17,467 nt of DNA, from the NCBI GenBank assembly GCA_040755975.1, contig JBFLZY010000060.1:1-17467 (forward strand), given 5' to 3'. A model generated the notes under the pieces. The model saw only the letters and a program-made list of their open reading frames with translations, was not told the origin of the DNA and made no database searches. This document shows, piece after piece, positions 13,963 to 17,467 of this stretch (positions within the stretch are counted from its first letter, which is position 1; each line of letters opens with the position of its first letter). A program made the translations under genes and the position numbers. The stretch comes from JAIMBK01 sp040755975 (GTDB lineage Bacteria > Bacillota > Desulfotomaculia > Desulfotomaculales > Nap2-2B).

Positions 13963-14100
13963 AGAAATCTCCTTCCTTAAACTCCTCAACTTTTAAATTT
14001 CGGGCAGACAAATTGAACTACGTTGCCGGGAAAATCTTTTTTTCGGCGGGCTGCTCCCTCCCTTTTTTCAGTCTGGACAAAACCAGGTCCTTAAAACAGG

Positions 14101-14163
14101 AAACAAAAAAATAAAAGACGCCTTTTCCCGCAGGTCTTCCTCGACCTGTTTAAAAGACGTCTT
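14101..14163 (-). terminator. Terminator-like hairpin in the glnA leader (possible attenuator)
   Basis: In minus-strand RNA three stacked helices form: AAGACG (14163-14158) with CGTCTT (14120-14115), AAAA/TTTT-type pairing (14155-14152 with 14126-14123), and CAGGTC (14148-14143) with GACCTG (14136-14131) around a six-base loop, separated by small internal loops. TTTTATTTTTTTG follows directly, as in an intrinsic terminator. It could end transcripts from the glutamate synthase genes, or, because the glnA promoter candidate lies upstream of it, attenuate glnA. Confidence 0.65.
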
Positions 14164-14206
14164 CGTCAGGATATAAAGCTGGCTAAAATTTTTAGTTCCT
14201 GCCTAT

Positions 14207-14235
14207 TTTTTATCACAGCGCGGATCTGCTGTCAA
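14207..14235 (-). promoter_or_regulatory. Sigma-A type promoter candidate for glnA
   Basis: A perfect -35 TTGACA (14235-14230) is followed by a 17-base spacer and TAAAAA (14212-14207, four of six consensus bases). Start near 14200 would give a glnA leader of about 240 bases that includes the terminator-like hairpin. Confidence 0.6.
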
Positions 14236-14272
14236 CAGTTTTTTGAAGAGCATTTTCAAGGTCAACACGCGG

Positions 14273-15124
14273 TTAATACGCGTAAATTTTTCCGTAGGGC
14301 CTTTTGGAAACGGGCAAGAGTTTCTGGAACTTGCCTTTGCAGATTTCGTCCGCCGAAAACCCAAAATGCGCCGAAAACTCCCCTACGTACCTTTCCACGA
14401 TCTCCCGGTCCCGCTCGTTCAGCTCCCGCAACCCTACTTCTTTGCCCAGCTGATACTCTTCGACATGGCCGCGCAGGTAGATGACCCCGCCGTGCATGCC
14501 GGTGCCGATATAGCGGGCTTTATGCCGCTCGTTTTCTTTTAAGTTCAACCCGAGCAAAATAACAATGCCTCCGGCCATATATTCACCGAAAAAATCCTGG
14601 GCCGTGCCGCCGATCACCAGCACGGGCACTTTGCCGGCGTACTCCTTCATGTGAATGGCGGCACGGTAACCGACGTTGTCCCGGACAAAGATTTTGCCGC
14701 CGCGCATGGACATGGCGGCAATGTCGCCGGCCCGGCCGTGGATAATAATCTCGCCGTCGTCCATGGTGTTCCCCACGCCGTCCTGGGCGTTGCCGTAGAC
14801 GATGATCCGGTGTCCATTCAGAAAGGCGCCCAGGTCGTTGCCGGGGTTTTTGAAGATTTTTATCTCCACTTTCTTTTCCGGATCGGGGAGGTAAAGGCGG
14901 GTGCCGATATACCTCTGCCCGAAGACGTTTTTGACAGTTATCCTGGTAACTCCCTGAAGCGCCACTGCTCTTAACAAGTCGTTTAACTCTTTGTGCTTTA
15001 AGCCGAGGGCGTCTATCTCGGCGCTTGTGCCGTTCGTGCTTACGTATTTGACGAGGGTGGCCGCGGGCCTGACCCCGTCTAAAAACATGTCGCGCAACCC
15101 GAATTTAACGTTTAAATTGCTCAT
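14273..15124 (-). CDS. Glutamate synthase GXGXG-domain subunit (archaeal-type GltB3)
   Basis: This 283-residue protein matches the C-terminal GXGXG right-handed beta-helix domain of glutamate synthase large subunit, encoded here as its own gene, also related to FwdC. Repeats are visible as IIVYGNAQDGVGNTMDDGEI, GRAGDIAAMSMRGGKIFVRDNVGYRA, GGTAQDFFGEYMAGGIVILLG and GTGMHGGVIYLRG. In whole GOGAT this helix is structural, packing against the glutaminase and FMN domains. The frame extends upstream to 15520, but that part is a shadow of the neighbouring gene. ATG 15124 has GGAGG at good spacing and begins MSNLNVKFGLRDMF. It starts 14 bases after the synthase-domain gene ends, clearly one operon. 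Confidence 0.9.
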   Translation of the reverse strand: MSNLNVKFGLRDMFLDGVRPAATLVKYVSTNGTSAEIDALGLKHKELNDLLRAVALQGVTRITVKNVFGQRYIGTRLYLPDPEKKVEIKIFKNPGNDLGAFLNGHRIIVYGNAQDGVGNTMDDGEIIIHGRAGDIAAMSMRGGKIFVRDNVGYRAAIHMKEYAGKVPVLVIGGTAQDFFGEYMAGGIVILLGLNLKENERHKARYIGTGMHGGVIYLRGHVEEYQLGKEVGLRELNERDREIVERYVGEFSAHFGFSADEICKGKFQKLLPVSKRPYGKIYAY

Positions 15125-15138
15125 TCCAGCCTCCCCCT

Positions 15139-16653
15139 CTACTCTCCTGCTCCTTTGACGCCCAGGACATCCAGTTCCCACTCCGCCAGCCCCACGCCGC
15201 GCAGGTGTTCCCGGTTGCCCCGCAGGCTTTCGATGGCGTTGATGCCCATGCCGCCCAGCATCTCCTTGATCTCGTGGCTCCACCCGTGCAGCAGGTTGAC
15301 GAGCCGCCGGCCGGCGATCTCCGGATTCAGACGCTTTGCCAGGTAGGGGTCCTGGGTGCAAATCCCCCAGTTGCATTTCCCGGTGTAGCATTTCTGGCAA
15401 AGGGTGCACCCCATCGCCACCAGCGCAGCCGTACCGATATAAACGGCGTCGGCCCCCAGGGCGACGGCTTTCACCACGTCGGCGGAACACCTGATGCCTC
15501 CGGCCGCCAAAATTGAACACTTGTGCCGGATTCCTTCCTCCCGCAGCCTTTTGTCCACCGCGGCCAACGCCAGCTCAATGGGGATGCCCACGTTGTCCCG
15601 GATAATTTTTGGCGCCGCCCCGGTTCCGCCCCGGAGGCCGTCAATGGCAATGATGTCCGCCCCGGCCCGCACCATTCCTGAAGCGATGGCGGCCACGTTG
15701 TGGACCGCGGCAATTTTCACGGAAACCGGCTTTTCGTAATTGGTTGCTTCCTTCAAGGCGTAAATCAGCATGGACAGGTCTTCGATGGAATAAATGTCGT
15801 GCTGGGGCGCAGGCGACAGCGCGTCCGTTCCCTGCGGGATCATCCTGGTCACGGAAATATTCTCGGAAACTTTTTCGCCCGGCAGGTGGCCGCCGATGCC
15901 CGGTTTGGCGCCTTGGCCGATTTTTATTTCGATGACCGCCGCGCAGTTTAAATATTCCGGGTCGACGCCGAAGCGCCCGCTGGCACACTGGACAATGGCG
16001 TTGCCGCCGTAGGCGGCGCGCATTTCTTTGGGCAGGCCGCCTTCGCCCGTGTTAAACAGCGTACCGTACTCCCTGGCGGCCATGGCCAGCGATTTAAAGG
16101 CCTGGTAGCTGATGGCCCCATAGGACATGGCGGAAAAAACGATCGGGGTCGCCACCGGCACGTTCGGGTGGAGGGCGGATTCTATTTTCACATCGCCGTC
16201 CCGGAGGTCAATTTTCAGGGTATCGGGCTTTCGCCCCAAAAAGGTTTTGAGCTCCATCGGCTCCCGCAGCGGGTCAATGGACGGATTGGTCACCTGGGAG
16301 GCGTTGAGCACCAGGTGGTCCCAGTAAATCCGGTAAGGCTTGTCGTTGCCGCTTCCCGTCAGGATTACGCCGCCGGTTTCGGCCTGCTTTTTCAAGTCCT
16401 GGAGTTTTTCCCGCGTCCAGCTGCTGTTCGGCCGGTATTCCGCCGGGTGGGGTCGAACGGCAAGGGCCCTGGTGGGGCAAAAGACGGCGCACCGCTGGCA
16501 CCCCACGCAGGCTTCCTCGTTGGAAACCATCATTTCCAGTTCCCCATCGTAGGCATGGACGTTATTCGCACACTGCCTTTCGCAAACCCGGCAGGCGATG
16601 CACCTGTCTTCTCTTCTTTCCACGATGAATTCAGGCAGCAGATAAGAATACAT
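15139..16653 (-). CDS. Glutamate synthase FMN/iron-sulfur subunit with ferredoxin module (archaeal-type GltB2)
   Basis: This is the 504-residue central synthase subunit of glutamate synthase, converting 2-oxoglutarate plus ammonia to glutamate. The N-terminal ferredoxin-like module has two 4Fe-4S motifs, CIACRVCERQC (C18, C21, C24, C28) and CVGCQRCAVFCP (C49, C52, C55, C59). The FMN barrel shows MSYGAISYQAFKSLA, GEGGLPKEM, IKIGQGAKPGIGGHLPG, SPAPQHDIYSIEDL, DGLRGGTGAAP and ILAAGGIRCSADVVKAVALGADAV. C416-x5-C422-x4-C427 matches the 3Fe-4S spacing of GOGAT. The ATG at 16653 follows AAGGTGAG. The two extra clusters suggest electrons come from ferredoxin or a separate NAD(P)H-oxidising partner, not present in the window. 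It lies 29 bases after the glutaminase-domain gene. Confidence 0.93.
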   Translation of the reverse strand: MYSYLLPEFIVERREDRCIACRVCERQCANNVHAYDGELEMMVSNEEACVGCQRCAVFCPTRALAVRPHPAEYRPNSSWTREKLQDLKKQAETGGVILTGSGNDKPYRIYWDHLVLNASQVTNPSIDPLREPMELKTFLGRKPDTLKIDLRDGDVKIESALHPNVPVATPIVFSAMSYGAISYQAFKSLAMAAREYGTLFNTGEGGLPKEMRAAYGGNAIVQCASGRFGVDPEYLNCAAVIEIKIGQGAKPGIGGHLPGEKVSENISVTRMIPQGTDALSPAPQHDIYSIEDLSMLIYALKEATNYEKPVSVKIAAVHNVAAIASGMVRAGADIIAIDGLRGGTGAAPKIIRDNVGIPIELALAAVDKRLREEGIRHKCSILAAGGIRCSADVVKAVALGADAVYIGTAALVAMGCTLCQKCYTGKCNWGICTQDPYLAKRLNPEIAGRRLVNLLHGWSHEIKEMLGGMGINAIESLRGNREHLRGVGLAEWELDVLGVKGAGE

Positions 16654-16682
16654 GATCTCACCTTCAAAAAAACTGGTTTAAG

Positions 16683-17467
16683 CTAAACAGACTCCGGCAG
16701 GCTCAAAAGGTGATCCCGGGAACCCAGCCGCACCACCACCGGTTCGCCCCCCCGAGGCGTCCAGGCCAGGTCCAGGTCCGGGCAGACGCACCGGATGGCT
16801 GCCTCTTCGGAAGACAGGAAAACCAGGTCCCCCTTGGCCCCGGCCGTGATCGGGCGCAGCCTGATCCGGTCCGTCAGCCCAAACATCTCGTTGTGGTGGG
16901 CCACAACGACCGTAAACGGCCCGTTGATTAAAAGGGGTGCGTAAACCATGCGCAAAGTTGTGTATAGTTTCTTTTCCCTCTCCTCCATATGCTCAATCAA
17001 ATCCCACATGGGCGGCGCAAAAATCCTGGAAACCACTTCGATGGGCAGTCCCTGCCGGCGCATCAGCAGGTCCACCGCGTAGGCCATCACTTCCGTGTCG
17101 GTAAACAGCGTGCAGTAATAATTGTGCATCTCTAAAAAGCGCCGGTTTGTTCCGTAAGAAGAGATCTCCCCGTTGTGCACCACGGTCCAGTCGAGAATGC
17201 TGAAAGGGTGCGCACCTCCCCACCAGCCCGGGGTATTGGTGGGGAACCGGCTGTGGACCGTCCACAGGTATCCTTCGTATAGTTTATCCAGCAGGAAGTA
17301 GGCGGCGATTTCTTCCGGAAACCCCACCCCCTTGAATACACCCATGTCCTTGCCCGAAGAAAACACGTAGGCGTCCTCGATGCTGGTGTTGATGTACATC
17401 ACCCGGGAAACTACGTAATCGTCATCGGACATCCCGTGATCCTCGCCTTTTTTCTTGGGAGCGACAA
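16683..17467 (-). CDS. Glutamate synthase glutaminase-domain subunit, C-terminal part (archaeal-type GltB1, cut by right edge)
   Basis: About 260 residues of a class II glutamine amidotransferase domain of the GltB1 type are visible. The domain supplies ammonia from glutamine to the synthase subunit. Recognisable stretches are WTVHSRFPTNTPGWWGGAHP, FSILDWTVVHNGEISSYGTN and FTDTEVMAYAVDLL, which correspond to the R-F-x-T-N, N-G-E-I and D-T/S-E motifs of Ntn amidotransferases. The catalytic N-terminal Cys2 would be encoded to the right of the window. A Met codon at 17432 could be mistaken for a start, but the frame stays open to the edge, and the N-terminal catalytic part of the family is missing after it, so the gene continues upstream. 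Confidence 0.88.
   Translation of the reverse strand, partial: VAPKKKGEDHGMSDDDYVVSRVMYINTSIEDAYVFSSGKDMGVFKGVGFPEEIAAYFLLDKLYEGYLWTVHSRFPTNTPGWWGGAHPFSILDWTVVHNGEISSYGTNRRFLEMHNYYCTLFTDTEVMAYAVDLLMRRQGLPIEVVSRIFAPPMWDLIEHMEEREKKLYTTLRMVYAPLLINGPFTVVVAHHNEMFGLTDRIRLRPITAGAKGDLVFLSSEEAAIRCVCPDLDLAWTPRGGEPVVVRLGSRDHLLSLPESV

Larger units (their letters stand above)
13963..14272. other. glnA leader / intergenic region
   Basis: This 310-base region between the glutamate synthase genes and glnA has no gene. It contains a promoter (14207-14235), a terminator-like stem with T-run (14101-14163), a second copy of the stem sequence CAGGTC (14084-14089) and the glnA ribosome binding site. I looked for the published glnA-type glutamine riboswitch and T-box signatures and saw neither. 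Confidence 0.6.

Noticed and set aside
15125..15520. N-terminal 132-residue extension of the GXGXG-domain gene
   Set aside because: It overlaps the end of the synthase-subunit gene in another frame, is Arg/Gly-rich, and the ATG at 15124 has a proper ribosome binding site.

Overview
The window is a GC-rich bacterial chromosome segment in which every confident gene lies on the minus strand. Read in transcription order it runs from the right edge (17467) to the left edge (1). Several signals suggest an anaerobic, possibly thermophilic clostridial Firmicute of the Pelotomaculum / Desulfotomaculum / Moorella / Carboxydothermus kind. These are the HrcA/CIRCE heat-shock system, strong AGGAGG ribosome binding sites, frequent GTG/TTG starts, a split archaeal-type glutamate synthase and a group III (archaeal-like) chaperonin. 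The lineage is inferred from gene content; no marker gene in the window fixes it.

Right part (17467-12418), nitrogen assimilation. Three adjacent genes encode a split glutamate synthase: the glutaminase domain (cut by the window edge), the FMN / iron-sulfur synthase domain with an N-terminal two-cluster ferredoxin module, and the GXGXG beta-helix domain. Glutamine synthetase (glnA, GSI-beta-like, with the adenylylation-type tyrosine) follows after a leader of about 240 nt. That leader carries a promoter and, downstream of it, a terminator-like hairpin, which suggests attenuation. Glutamine-dependent NAD synthetase (nadE) comes next, separated by another hairpin. Glutamine made by GlnA is the nitrogen donor for both GOGAT and NadE.

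Middle (10747-5254). A 474-nt AT-richer spacer holds a stem-loop, a palindrome and what looks like a broken small gene with a one-base frameshift. Then come a long tandem-domain U32 protein (RlhA/TrhP-like superfamily) and mutS2.

Left part (5253-1), heat shock. A spacer of about 450 nt is packed with inverted repeats and has no convincing gene, but it ends in a good sigma-A-type promoter. That promoter precedes a small gene encoding only the C-terminal domain of an acyl/acetyl-CoA synthetase, then hemW. A textbook promoter with a perfect CIRCE operator follows, driving hrcA, a 523-residue group III chaperonin gene overlapping hrcA by four bases, and grpE (cut by the left edge, presumably followed by dnaK/dnaJ). 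The most interesting system is this chaperonin inside the HrcA-controlled Hsp70 operon. Archaeal-like chaperonins in bacterial dnaK operons have been described before, so it is rare rather than new, but the layout suggests a testable feedback loop. I see no CRISPR array, transposase, tRNA or rRNA.
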